The notes beneath the pieces were generated by a model. The model saw only the letters and a program-made list of their open reading frames with translations, searched no databases and was not told the origin of the DNA. A stretch of DNA of 64,000 nt from TMP-24 sp041397305 (GTDB taxonomy: Bacteria > Pseudomonadota > Alphaproteobacteria > Rhodobacterales > Rhodobacteraceae), in contig JAWKWX010000014.1 of assembly GCA_041397305.1 (NCBI GenBank), positions 12,638 through 76,637 of the forward strand. The letters run 5' to 3'. Both the position numbers and the translations under genes were made by a program. How positions within the stretch are numbered: the first letter of the stretch is position 1; every line of letters starts with the position of its first letter. This document shows, piece by piece, positions 34,532 to 43,333 of this stretch.

Positions 34532-36018
34532 TCTGGTCCTTCGCCAAGATCGCCTTTTTCGTCGCGCTCGTCGCCGGGTTGACGCTTGCCGCGGGCTATT
34601 TCGCCGATCAGGGCGGCGGTATCCGCATCGCCGTCGCCCATCAGGAATTCACCCTCGGCCCGGTGCAATCGGTCGTCGGCATCCTTCTGGCGCTTCTGGC
34701 GCTCTGGCTCGCGCTGAAGATCCTGGGCTTCCTGCTTGCCATCCTGCGTTTCGTCAACGGCGACGAAACCGCGATCAGCCGCTATTTCGACCGCAACCGG
34801 GAGCGCAAGGGATATGAGGCGCTGACCGAGGGCATGATGGCGCTCGCGGCGGGCGACGGGACGGCGGCGCTGTCCCATGCCGCGCGGGCGGACAAATATC
34901 TGGACCGGCCCGCGCTGACCAACCTTCTCTCTGCCCAGGCGGCCGAAGCGGCGGGCGACGGGCGCAAGGCGACGGAGGCCTACAAGCGGCTTCTGGCGGA
35001 CGAACGGACGCGGTTCGCCGGCGTGCGCGGCCTTCTGAAGCAGAAACTGACCGAGGGCGACCGCGAGACCGCGCTGAAACTTGCCGAAAAGGCCTTCCTG
35101 ATGCGGCCGTCGAACCGCGAGGTGCAGGATGCGCTTTTCGATCTGCAGGCCGAAAGCGGCGACTGGGCGGGGGCGCGGAAGGTGCTGGGCGCGAAGCTCA
35201 GGCACGGCCATCTGCCGAAGGATGTCCACCGCCGCCGCGACGCGATCCTTGCCCTGCAGGAGGCGCGGGCGGTCTTTGACGACGACCTGCCGGTCGAGGC
35301 GCGCGAAGCGGCCATCGCCGCGAACAAACAATCGCCCGACCTCATTCCGGCGGCGGTGCTGGCTGCGCATGGCTACCGGGCGCAGGGCAAGGCCAGGAAT
35401 GCCGTGCGCATCCTGAAGAAGGCCTGGGAGGTGCAGCCGCACCCCGACCTCGCCGCCGCCTTCGCCGCGCTCGAACCGGCCGAGACGCCGCGCGAACGGC
35501 TGAAGCGGTTCGAGCAGCTTTTCACGGCCAATCCCGATCACGAGGAAACCCGGCTTCTGAAGGCAGAGCTGAATATCGCCGCCGAGGAATTCCCGGCCGC
35601 GCGCCGGGCGTTGGGCGACTTGCCCGAGCGCCATCCGACCACACGCGCCCTGACCATCATGGCGGCAATCGAGCGCGGCGAGGGCGAGGAAGATGCGGTC
35701 GTGAGGGGCTGGCTGACGCGCGCATTGTCGGCCAGCAGGGGACCGCAATGGATCTGCGACAAATGCCAGCATGTGAACGCGGTCTGGTCGCCCACCTGCG
35801 ATCAGTGCGGCAGCTTCGACACCCTGTCCTGGCGCGAACAGTCGCAGACCCCGACCGGGCCGTCCGCGACCGATCTTCTGCCGCTGGTCGTCGGCGGACC
35901 CGCCTCCGCAGGACCCGCCACGCCGACCGACGCGCCGGACGAGGCGCTGCAGCCATCAACCGGCGCCGTCTATGAGGCGGAGTTCATCGAAGAGAACGGG
36001 CCGCGCAGCGCAAGCTGA
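34528..36018 (+). CDS. hemY: HemY N-terminal and TPR domain protein with C-terminal zinc ribbon
   Basis: A 496-residue membrane protein. Two N-terminal transmembrane helices (residues 5-25 and 48-75) form the HemY_N domain, followed by TPR-like helices to about residue 390. At the end, two CxxC pairs (C410/C413 and C424/C427) form a small zinc-ribbon or rubredoxin-like knob, reminiscent of LapB/YciM. It is not the protoporphyrinogen oxidase also called HemY. The ATG overlaps the mic60 stop. Function is likely membrane organisation or heme-related complex assembly; this is inference. Confidence 0.87.
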   Translation: MIWSFAKIAFFVALVAGLTLAAGYFADQGGGIRIAVAHQEFTLGPVQSVVGILLALLALWLALKILGFLLAILRFVNGDETAISRYFDRNRERKGYEALTEGMMALAAGDGTAALSHAARADKYLDRPALTNLLSAQAAEAAGDGRKATEAYKRLLADERTRFAGVRGLLKQKLTEGDRETALKLAEKAFLMRPSNREVQDALFDLQAESGDWAGARKVLGAKLRHGHLPKDVHRRRDAILALQEARAVFDDDLPVEAREAAIAANKQSPDLIPAAVLAAHGYRAQGKARNAVRILKKAWEVQPHPDLAAAFAALEPAETPRERLKRFEQLFTANPDHEETRLLKAELNIAAEEFPAARRALGDLPERHPTTRALTIMAAIERGEGEEDAVVRGWLTRALSASRGPQWICDKCQHVNAVWSPTCDQCGSFDTLSWREQSQTPTGPSATDLLPLVVGGPASAGPATPTDAPDEALQPSTGAVYEAEFIEENGPRSAS

Positions 36019-36069
36019 CGCGACCCGTTGCGGTCTCGTGCCGACCCGGCGGACGCCGGAGCGGAAGGA

Positions 36070-36384
36070 TCAGATCAGAAGATCGTCCAGCTTCTTGCCC
36101 GCCTTCAATGCGGCCTCGACCCAGCGCGGCTTGCGGCCCCGACCGGTCCAGGTTTCCGATTTGTCTGCCGGGTTGGCATATTTCGCCTTCGCGGGCTTGC
36201 GCTTGCGGATTTGCGCTGACGCCATCAGCTCTCCCAGCGAAAAACCGAGAGCGGCGGCTTTTTCTTCCAGCGCCGACAAAGCTTCCTGCTTTTTACGCGC
36301 CTCGAACGAAGAAATGGCCTTTTCGACCTGAGAGCGAAGATCTCTCAGCTCTTTCAGCGACATTGCGTCGAGATTGATTTTCAT
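36070..36384 (-). CDS. hvrA: H-NS family DNA-binding protein (HvrA/Spb-like)
   Basis: A 104-residue H-NS-like nucleoid protein. An N-terminal oligomerisation helix region (MSLKELRDLRSQVEKAISSFEARKKQ) is followed by the C-terminal DNA-binding domain with TWTGRGRKPRWV, the AT-hook-like loop of the family. In Rhodobacter the homologue HvrA/Spb lies next to regA and adjusts photosynthesis gene expression, and the same position is seen here. The start at 36384 has AAGGACAG upstream. Confidence 0.88.
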   Translation of the reverse strand: MKINLDAMSLKELRDLRSQVEKAISSFEARKKQEALSALEEKAAALGFSLGELMASAQIRKRKPAKAKYANPADKSETWTGRGRKPRWVEAALKAGKKLDDLLI

Positions 36385-36446
36385 GTGGCTGTCCTTTTTC
36401 GGCTCTGTCAAATGAACATCACAGAATCGCGAATATTACAAGCCTG

Positions 36447-36475
36447 CCGCGCCCTGCCTTTTTGTGCAGGGGCGG
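36447..36475 (-). terminator. hairpin between regA and hvrA
   Basis: A 10-bp stem with one bulged base: CCGC and CCCTGC (36447-36457) pair with GCAGGG and GCGG (36466-36475). There is no T-run after it in the direction of transcription, so it may be a weak terminator or a stabiliser of the regA 3' end. Confidence 0.4.
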
Positions 36476-36480
36476 AATTC

Positions 36481-37032
36481 TTATTTAGGGCTGCGCTTGG
36501 CCAATATTCTTTGCAGCGTGCGCCGGTGCATGCTCAATCGCCTTGCGGTTTCGGATACGTTCCGGTCGCACAATTCATAAACGCGCTGAATATGTTCCCA
36601 ACGGACCCGGTCGGCCGACATCGGATTTTCTGGCGGCGGCGGCGCTTCGCCGCGCGACAGAAGCGCGTTGGTAATATCGTTGGCGTCGGCGGGTTTTGAC
36701 AAATAATCCGTCGCGCCGAACTTTACCGCCGCCACCGCCGTCGCGATCGCGCCATAGCCGGTCAGGACGACGATACGGCAGTCGGGACGGTTCGCCCGCA
36801 GCGCCTCGACCACATCGAGACCGTTGCCATCCTCAAGCCTGAGATCGACGACCGCATAGGCGGGCGGGCGGCTTGTCGCGATGGTCTTTCCTGCCGCGAC
36901 GCTTTCGGCGGTTTCGGGAACAAAACCGCGCTTCTCCATCGCGCGCGCCAGCCGCGCGACAAAGGGGGCGTCATCGTCGACAAGCAAGAGCGTCCGGTCG
37001 GCCCCAAGCTCGGCCACATCAATATCCGCCAT
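36481..37032 (-). CDS. regA: global redox response regulator RegA (PrrA/ActR)
   Basis: A 183-residue two-component regulator. The receiver domain has the acidic pocket DDD at 19-21, phospho-acceptor D63 (VVDLRL), T91 and K113. A proline linker PPPPENP separates it from the Fis-type helix-turn-helix (NVSETARRLSMHRRTLQRIL), which is almost invariant in RegA proteins. Partner of RegB at 37848. Controls respiration, photosynthesis, carbon and nitrogen fixation in relatives. Order senC-regA-hvrA with regB divergent is the classical Rhodobacter arrangement. Confidence 0.95.
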   Translation of the reverse strand: MADIDVAELGADRTLLLVDDDAPFVARLARAMEKRGFVPETAESVAAGKTIATSRPPAYAVVDLRLEDGNGLDVVEALRANRPDCRIVVLTGYGAIATAVAAVKFGATDYLSKPADANDITNALLSRGEAPPPPENPMSADRVRWEHIQRVYELCDRNVSETARRLSMHRRTLQRILAKRSPK

Positions 37033-37088
37033 CGAAAAACCTCGCGCGTTTCCTGAGGGATCGACCCTAGTGAAGGACGGCGGCAGGG

Positions 37089-37730
37089 TCAATTTTCCGT
37101 CCGCGCCGCATCCAGAAAACAGGCAGTGCGTTCTGCCACCTGATCGGCCGTCTCGTCGCGGCTGAAGAATTCGACGAACCCGTGATCCGGCAGCATCAGG
37201 TAGGTCTGGGTCATGTGATCGACCAGATAGCTGTCGTCCGTCGGCGCATCGGGCACCTTGTAATAGGTCTTGTATTCCTTTGCGACCGCCTTGATCTCTG
37301 CCTCGCTGCCCGTCAGGCCGATCATGCGCGGATGCAGATAATCGGTCCATTCCTTCAACACTTCGGGCGTATCGCGCCGCGGATCGACCGAAATGAAGAC
37401 CGGTGTCACTTCATGGCCATTCTCTTCGAGAATATCGACCGCTTCGGCATTGCGGGCGCTGTCGGTCGGGCAGACATCCGGGCAGTAGGTATAACCGAAA
37501 TAGACGAGCGCCGGTTTCGCCAGCACATCCTTGTCGGTCACGCGATTGCCGTTTTCGTCGGTCAGGGTGAAGGCGCCGCCGATCGCACCCGATCCGCCGA
37601 CGACATTCGTTGCGCGACAGCTTGCGAAGCCTTCCAGCTCTTGCTTCTGGGTCAGGCTGTAGGTCGCGACAAGCGCGATCGCCATGGTCGCGGCCGCCGC
37701 AATAGCCAGTCTTCCCGATGCCGCTGCCAT
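37089..37730 (-). CDS. senC: SCO1/SenC family copper chaperone (PrrC)
   Basis: A 213-residue membrane-anchored thioredoxin-fold protein. An N-terminal helix (LAIAAAATMAIALVATYSL) precedes the periplasmic domain with copper ligands C83-P-D-V-C87 and H172 (DHMTQTYL). Delivers copper to the CuA or CuB site of cytochrome oxidases and in Rhodobacter influences RegB signalling. Upstream of regA in the same direction, 56 bp apart. Confidence 0.93.
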   Translation of the reverse strand: MAAASGRLAIAAAATMAIALVATYSLTQKQELEGFASCRATNVVGGSGAIGGAFTLTDENGNRVTDKDVLAKPALVYFGYTYCPDVCPTDSARNAEAVDILEENGHEVTPVFISVDPRRDTPEVLKEWTDYLHPRMIGLTGSEAEIKAVAKEYKTYYKVPDAPTDDSYLVDHMTQTYLMLPDHGFVEFFSRDETADQVAERTACFLDAARTEN

Positions 37731-37847
37731 GATCGCCCCGCCCCTTGTGCTTTCCGTCGGCGCTATAGATCGCCTATCTTGGCGCCGGGTTCAATCGGAT
37801 CGCCGCAACGTGATGCGGGCTATCTGGCGGCAGGAAGGATGGAAGAT

Positions 37848-39230
37848 ATGAGCGACAGATTCGCCCGGTCGGCGGCGGAAGAGGCCTTCGCCTCGCGCGG
37901 CGACTGGGTGCGGCTCAGGACGCTGGTGATCCTGCGCTGGATGGCCGTTGCAGGCCAGCTTGCCGCGATGTTCGCCGCCTGGCACTTCTACCGGATCGAC
38001 ATTCCCGCAGCCCCCAGCCTGGCCATCGTCGGTCTTTCGGTCGCGGTGAACCTGGCCTCGAACCTTCTTTACGCCGAAAACCACCGCCTGACGGAATTCG
38101 AGGCGCTCACCCTGCTGGCCTTCGACAGCTGCCAGCTCGCGGCACTCCTTTATCTGACCGGCGGCCTCGGCAATCCGTTCGCTCTCCTCCTCCTCGTGCC
38201 CGCCACCATCGCGGCGACCGCGCTGAACGGGCTTTCCATCGCCATCCTCGGCGGGCTGACGGTGCTGCTCGTCTCTCTCCTTGCGGTGCTGCACCTGCCG
38301 CTGCGCTATCTGGACGGGGCCGAGATCGTGGTGCCCGCGATCCTCGCCAACGGCTTCTGGCTGGCCATCGTGATCGGTGTCGCCTTCATGGTGCTTTACA
38401 CAAGGCGGGTCAGCGGCGAACTGCACGCGATGAGCGATGCGCTGCTTGCCACGCAGATGGCGCTCGCCCGCGAACAGACGCTGACCGATCTGTCCGGTGT
38501 TGTCGCCGCCGCCGCGCATGAACTTGGCACGCCCTTGGCCACCATCAAGCTCGCGGCGGGCGAACTGGCCGACGATCTTGCCGACCGGCCCGATCAGCGG
38601 GCGGACGCGGTACTGATCGGCGCGCAGGCAGACCGCTGCCGCGACATCCTGCGGTCCATGGGCCGGGCGGGAAAGGACGATCTGCAGATGCGGGCCGCGC
38701 CCTTTCAGGCCATCGTCGAGGAAGCGGCCGAACCCCATCGCGACCGCAAGGCCCGCATTGCGGTCGCGACCAAGGGCAAAGGGCAGCCGCAACCGACACT
38801 CGCGCGGCGGCCCGAGATCATTCACGGGCTGAGAAACCTCATCCAGAATGCCGTCGACTTCTCGAACGGCGCCGTCTGGATCGACCTCGACTGGACCTCG
38901 GACCGCGTCTCGCTTGCGATCACCGACGACGGGCCGGGCTTTCCGCCCGCGCTCCTCGGCCGGATCGGCGATCCGTTCGTGCGCGACCGGGGCAGCGCCG
39001 ACGACAGACGCCCGCAATATGAAGGGATGGGGCTCGGCCTCTTCATCGCCAAGACGCTGCTTGAACGCACCGGCGCACGGCTGGAATTCGGAAATGCCTC
39101 CGACCCGTTCCTCACGGCGGACGAGCGTCCGGTGCGCTGCGGCGCGATGGTGCAGGTAAGCTGGCCGCGTGACCGGATCGAAGTGACGGATCATGATATT
39201 TCCGGGCAGAACCAGCAGATTGGTGGCTAG
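37848..39230 (+). CDS. regB: redox sensor histidine kinase RegB (PrrB/ActS)
   Basis: A 460-residue sensor. Six transmembrane helices occupy residues 27-185, with the quinone-binding motif GGLGNPF at 105-111 in a loop. The H-box is H224 in AAAHELGTPLATIKL, and the redox-active cysteine is C264 in ADRCRDILRSMG, a RegB signature. The ATPase domain follows with NLIQNAVDFS, DDGPGFP and GMGLGLFIAKTLL. The start at 37848 has AGGAAGG; an ATG three codons upstream is possible. Divergent from senC-regA. Confidence 0.95.
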   Translation: MSDRFARSAAEEAFASRGDWVRLRTLVILRWMAVAGQLAAMFAAWHFYRIDIPAAPSLAIVGLSVAVNLASNLLYAENHRLTEFEALTLLAFDSCQLAALLYLTGGLGNPFALLLLVPATIAATALNGLSIAILGGLTVLLVSLLAVLHLPLRYLDGAEIVVPAILANGFWLAIVIGVAFMVLYTRRVSGELHAMSDALLATQMALAREQTLTDLSGVVAAAAHELGTPLATIKLAAGELADDLADRPDQRADAVLIGAQADRCRDILRSMGRAGKDDLQMRAAPFQAIVEEAAEPHRDRKARIAVATKGKGQPQPTLARRPEIIHGLRNLIQNAVDFSNGAVWIDLDWTSDRVSLAITDDGPGFPPALLGRIGDPFVRDRGSADDRRPQYEGMGLGLFIAKTLLERTGARLEFGNASDPFLTADERPVRCGAMVQVSWPRDRIEVTDHDISGQNQQIGG

Positions 39231-39278
39231 GACCGTCGACGGCCCTTTCGATCAACCGTTTGAAATTTATGGATCTGC

Positions 39279-39293
39279 TTAACTTCGGATTAA
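39279..39293 (+). promoter_or_regulatory. CtrA-type binding box
   Basis: TTAA-N7-TTAA with spacer CTTCGGA, a perfect match to the full CtrA site, 54 bases upstream of the PAS-protein start. The two half sites and the exact spacing are seen; binding is inferred. Confidence 0.65.
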
Positions 39294-39346
39294 CCAGTTG
39301 AGCCAAGGATCGGTCACGGGGCGTTGCCTTCGGGAAAGGTCGTGCC

Positions 39347-40945
39347 ATGCTGGCGACACTGGTTCTTGCGGCGGTCTATGCGCTGGCTTCTGTCGGGTCG
39401 GCCCTTCTGGTGCTGCTTGTGCTGACGCTCGTCCATCGCCGGGCCGCCGCGCGCCATCAGGCGCGCGCCGCAGCGCTTGTCGAGGCGGAGCCGACGATCT
39501 TCCTGTTCGACCATCGCGACCTCGTCGATGCCACGGCGCCCGCCCGTGCGCTTCTGTCGCTTCTTCCCGGTCCGGGGGAGGAGTGGCACCGCCTCGCCAC
39601 CTATCTCGGCCCCCGCATCCCCGGCTTCGACCGGATCGAGGCAGAGGCCGAACGCGCAGGCAGCGTCGCATTGTCCGGCGGCGAGGACGGCAGCCTGTCG
39701 CTTGTCGCCGAACATCTGGGCGACCGGCTCAGGCTGACACTCGTCGATCTGAAGGCGGAAGGCCAGTTCGTGATGATGGACAGCCTCAGCCAGCACGCGC
39801 AGGAAGAGGAACTGTCGGCACTGAGGGATATGCTCGCCAGCCTGCCGATCCCGGCCTGGCGGCGTGGCAGCGACGGCACGGTTGCCTGGTCGAACTCGAC
39901 CTATCTGGCACTGGCCGCCAACGCGGCGAGCGAGCCCGATCTCGTCTGGCCGCTGCCCGATCTCTTTCCGCACGAGCCCGGCGCCGGGCCAGGGCGCCAG
40001 TCGCGGCGGCAGAACATCCGCGACAGGTCCGGTCAGGAACATTGGTATGATTGCCAGCATATTCCGTCCGGCGACGGCAGCCTCGGCTTCGCCATACCGG
40101 CCGATGCGGTTGTGCGGGCGGAACGGTCGCTGCGCGACTTCATCCAGACCCTGACCAAGACCTTTGCCGACCTGCCGATCGGGCTGGCGATCTTCGACCG
40201 CAACCGCCAGCTCGCGCTGTTCAACCCCGCCCTCATCGACCTCACGACGCTTGATGGCGAGTTCCTGATCGGTCGGCCTACGCTTTTTGCCTTCCTTGAC
40301 CGGCTGCGCGATGTGCGGCTTCTGCCCGAGCCGAAGAATTACGCGCTCTGGCGGCAGGAGATGGTCGATCTCGAACAGGCGGCCTCGAGCGGCCAGTATC
40401 AGGAGACCTGGACCCTGCCGTCCGGCCAGACCTACCGCATTACCGGGCGGCCGCATCCCGAAGGCGCGGTGGCCTTCCTCTTCGAGGATATCAGCGCGGA
40501 AATCTCGCTGACGCGGCGGTTCCGGGCCGAGATCGAGCTGGCGCAATCGGTGGTCGATGCGCTTGACGATGCGGTAGTGGTCTTCGCCCAAAGCGGCGAT
40601 CTGATCATGTCGAACCGCGCCTATGCCGACCTGTGGGGGGTCGATCCGCGCCCGACGCTCGGCATCATGACGATTGCCGACGCGACCCGCCACTGGCAGG
40701 ACCGATGCCTGCCCACCGGCCTCTGGACGGACATCCGCGACTTCGTGCGCAACCACGAAGACCGGGCCGAATGGGAAGGCGCGGTCACGCTTGCGGGCGG
40801 GCGGCAGCTCGATTGCACGGTGCAGCCCCTGCCACGGGGCGCTACGCTCGTCCGTTTTGCCCTGCACCGGGCGGAGCGGCTGCAGGTTCACCGTTCCCGC
40901 CGCGGGCGTGTCGGCGCGGATGCGACAGGGACGTTCGACGCCTGA
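39347..40945 (+). CDS. membrane-anchored PAS-domain protein without kinase domain (DivL-like)
   Basis: A 532-residue protein. One N-terminal transmembrane helix (LATLVLAAVYALASVGSALLVLLVL) is followed by at least three PAS-like regions: about 150-250, 270-385 (DLPIGLAIFDRNRQLALFNPALIDL) and 395-500 (SVVDALDDAVVVFAQSGDLIMSN). No histidine-kinase catalytic domain follows; the protein ends after the last PAS. In Rhodobacter capsulatus the CtrA-pathway protein DivL is such a truncated PAS protein, and the CtrA box upstream supports this identity. tsaE, the usual downstream neighbour, is missing. Confidence 0.7.
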   Translation: MLATLVLAAVYALASVGSALLVLLVLTLVHRRAAARHQARAAALVEAEPTIFLFDHRDLVDATAPARALLSLLPGPGEEWHRLATYLGPRIPGFDRIEAEAERAGSVALSGGEDGSLSLVAEHLGDRLRLTLVDLKAEGQFVMMDSLSQHAQEEELSALRDMLASLPIPAWRRGSDGTVAWSNSTYLALAANAASEPDLVWPLPDLFPHEPGAGPGRQSRRQNIRDRSGQEHWYDCQHIPSGDGSLGFAIPADAVVRAERSLRDFIQTLTKTFADLPIGLAIFDRNRQLALFNPALIDLTTLDGEFLIGRPTLFAFLDRLRDVRLLPEPKNYALWRQEMVDLEQAASSGQYQETWTLPSGQTYRITGRPHPEGAVAFLFEDISAEISLTRRFRAEIELAQSVVDALDDAVVVFAQSGDLIMSNRAYADLWGVDPRPTLGIMTIADATRHWQDRCLPTGLWTDIRDFVRNHEDRAEWEGAVTLAGGRQLDCTVQPLPRGATLVRFALHRAERLQVHRSRRGRVGADATGTFDA

Positions 40946-40947
40946 GA

Positions 40948-41703
40948 TCAGCTGAGTGTCCGACCCTCGATGTAATGGCCGTAGAGCGTTGTGAGCACGC
41001 TTGCCCCGACCATCATCTGAACCCAGCCGGTCAGCGCGGTCCAGACCATCGTGATCACGCTGCCCGGCGGCAGCAGAAGCTTTTCGGGCAGCGCGAGCAG
41101 ACTGCCCGCGACCAGCAGGATGACCGCCAGAAAAAGCAGGTCAGCCGCCTGACCCATCGTGGCCCGCCAGCCGTCGCCGATGCCCGGCGGCTCGCCCAGC
41201 GCCGCTGCCGGCAGGGAGACCGAGAGCCTGAGCGCCATGTAGATCGTCGGGACCAGCAGGAGGATCGTCGCGACGAAACCCATCACGCCAGGGCCGAAAG
41301 GCATGAAGGCATAGGCCAGGATGGATGCGGCGACCCCGATCAGCAGCGCCGCCGGAATCAGAAGAAGCGCGATGATCACGGAACGGCCGAAATAGGCCAT
41401 GATCCGTTCGCCGTTGAAGTCCGGCAAAAGCGATCTTGGCCGTTCGACGCGCAGAACGAAGCGGTGCCAGGCGACGGCAATCCAAAGGCTCGTCGTCCAG
41501 ACCACGGCAATCACCAGAAGCAGCGGGCCCCAGGGAATGTTCGCGCCCTTGTCGGACAGATCGACGCCCGCAAAGACATTGAAGCCGAAAAACAGCGCGA
41601 CCGCCATCTGAACCAGATAGAGCGGACCGGATATTTTCAGCGCCGCGTCCAGGTTGCCGAACACCTGCCGGACCGAATGGGTGAAGATCTGCCAGCCTTT
41701 CAT
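40948..41703 (-). CDS. hypothetical polytopic membrane protein
   Basis: A 251-residue protein with six hydrophobic segments (for example LYLVQMAVALFFGFNVFAG and VIIALLLIPAALLIGVAASIL). No family motif is recognised with certainty; overall it resembles uncharacterised alphaproteobacterial membrane proteins that begin MKGWxIFxHSVRQV. Stop nearly touches the convergent PAS gene (2-bp gap). The start at 41703 diverges from argG. Confidence 0.75.
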   Translation of the reverse strand: MKGWQIFTHSVRQVFGNLDAALKISGPLYLVQMAVALFFGFNVFAGVDLSDKGANIPWGPLLLVIAVVWTTSLWIAVAWHRFVLRVERPRSLLPDFNGERIMAYFGRSVIIALLLIPAALLIGVAASILAYAFMPFGPGVMGFVATILLLVPTIYMALRLSVSLPAAALGEPPGIGDGWRATMGQAADLLFLAVILLVAGSLLALPEKLLLPPGSVITMVWTALTGWVQMMVGASVLTTLYGHYIEGRTLS

Positions 41704-41805
41704 GCGTCCTCCTTGTTGCGGCGCACACCCTAATCCGGTCAGAGGCTTGTGGGGAAGGCCGTTTCGCACTATCCCCCGGCCCGACAGCTGACCCGGAGGA
41801 ACCCG

Positions 41806-43044
41806 ATGCCTGCCCCCGCCGCCCCGAAGAAAGTCGTCCTCGCCTATTCCGGCGGTCTCGACACCTCGATCATCCTGAAATGGCTGCAGACCGAATATGG
41901 CTGCGAGGTGGTGACCTTCACCGCCGATCTGGGCCAGGGAGAAGAGCTGGAACCGGCGCGCAAGAAGGCGGAGCTTCTGGGCATCAGGCCCGAGAATATC
42001 CATATCGTCGACGTGCGCGAGGAATTCGTGCGCGATTTCGTCTTCCCGATGTTCCGGGCGAACGCGCTGTACGAAGGGCTCTATCTGCTCGGCACCTCGA
42101 TCGCCCGCCCGCTGATCTCGCAGCATCTGGTGCGGATCGCGCATGAAACCGGCGCCGATGCGATAGCCCATGGCGCGACCGGCAAGGGCAACGATCAGGT
42201 GCGGTTCGAACTCTCGGCGCTGGCGCTCGACCCGTCGATCAAGGTGATCGCGCCCTGGCGGCTGTGGGACCTGACCTCGCGTACCAGGCTTCTGGAATTC
42301 GCCGAGGCGAACCAGATCCCGATCGCCAGGGACAAGCGCGGCGAGGCGCCCTTCTCGGTCGATGCGAACCTTCTGCACACGTCTTCCGAAGGCAAGGTGC
42401 TGGAAAACCCGGCCGAAGAAGCGCCGGAGTTCGTCTATCAGCGGGTCGTTCCGGTCGAAAAGGCGCCCGACAGGCCCGAGATGGTCGAGATCACCTTCGA
42501 GAAGGGCGATGCGGTCGCGATCAACGGCGAGCGGCTGTCGCCTGCCACGATCCTCACGCGGCTGAACGAGCTTGGCGGCAAGCATGGCGTGGGCGTGCTC
42601 GACCTGGTCGAGAACCGCTTCGTCGGCATGAAGAGCCGCGGCCTTTACGAAACCCCCGGCGGCACGATCCTTCTGGAAGCGCACCGCGGCATCGAACAGA
42701 TCACGCTCGACGCAGGCGCGGGTCACCTGAAAGATTCGATCATGCCGCGCTATGCGGAACTGATCTACAACGGTTTCTGGTTCAGCCCCGAGCGCGAGAT
42801 GTTGCAGGCGCTGATCGACAAGAGCCAGGAACATGTCACCGGCACGGTGCGCGTGAAGCTGTACAAGGGCTCGGCCCGCACCGTCGCCCGCTGGTCGGAC
42901 CATTCGCTTTACAGCGAAAAGCACGTGACCTTCGAGGAAGACGCGGGCGCCTATGACCAGAAGGATGCCGAAGGCTTCATCAGGCTGAACGCGCTCAGGC
43001 TGAAGCTGATCGCCACGCGGAACGCGCGGGTGAAACGCGGGTGA
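41806..43044 (+). CDS. argG: argininosuccinate synthase
   Basis: A 412-residue enzyme joining citrulline and aspartate in arginine synthesis. The ATP loop AYSGGLDTS is at 13-21, and AHGATGKGNDQVRFE, the citrulline/aspartate-binding block, follows. The length is the family norm. The ATG at 41806 has GGAGGA upstream; an earlier in-frame ATG at 41749 gives an unusual extension. A terminator hairpin lies downstream at 43208. Confidence 0.97.
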   Translation: MPAPAAPKKVVLAYSGGLDTSIILKWLQTEYGCEVVTFTADLGQGEELEPARKKAELLGIRPENIHIVDVREEFVRDFVFPMFRANALYEGLYLLGTSIARPLISQHLVRIAHETGADAIAHGATGKGNDQVRFELSALALDPSIKVIAPWRLWDLTSRTRLLEFAEANQIPIARDKRGEAPFSVDANLLHTSSEGKVLENPAEEAPEFVYQRVVPVEKAPDRPEMVEITFEKGDAVAINGERLSPATILTRLNELGGKHGVGVLDLVENRFVGMKSRGLYETPGGTILLEAHRGIEQITLDAGAGHLKDSIMPRYAELIYNGFWFSPEREMLQALIDKSQEHVTGTVRVKLYKGSARTVARWSDHSLYSEKHVTFEEDAGAYDQKDAEGFIRLNALRLKLIATRNARVKRG

Positions 43045-43207
43045 GGCCGTGAGCCCTGATGACGCGGCGCTTCCCGACTGACGCTTCGCCGGAGGCGGGC
43101 CTGCCAGCCGGCGACGCCGTGTCTCGCCGGGGGAGGACGCGCTGCTTGAGCCGTCGAACGGCCGTATCCTGACGCGCGGCACGATCGCGCATCTGCGCGG
43201 AAAAAGC

Positions 43208-43242
43208 GGCCCGCGGCGCCTGAGCTGCGGGCCGGCTTCTTT
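43208..43242 (+). terminator. terminator-like hairpin downstream of argG
   Basis: GGCCCGCGGC (43208-43217) pairs with GCTGCGGGCC (43224-43233, one G-T wobble), followed by GGCTTCTTT. It lies 163 bases after the argG stop and before msrA. Confidence 0.6.
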
Positions 43243-43333
43243 CTGGCAACACCGCTGCCCCCGTCGCGCTCACGGGAAACTGACTTGCCCGTGAACGGCG
43301 AAAGGGCGCATCGCTGGGCAAACGGAGGGTTTC

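Noticed and set aside
39314..40891. 525-codon minus-strand frame opposite the PAS gene
   Set aside because: Antisense shadow; the plus-strand frame has a transmembrane helix and PAS motifs.
40948..43182. Long minus-strand frame covering argG
   Set aside because: Only its last 251 codons (from 41703) are the membrane protein; the rest is antisense to argG.
43045..43333. Possible small gene between argG and msrA
   Set aside because: No frame with a reasonable start and length; the only clear feature is the terminator hairpin.
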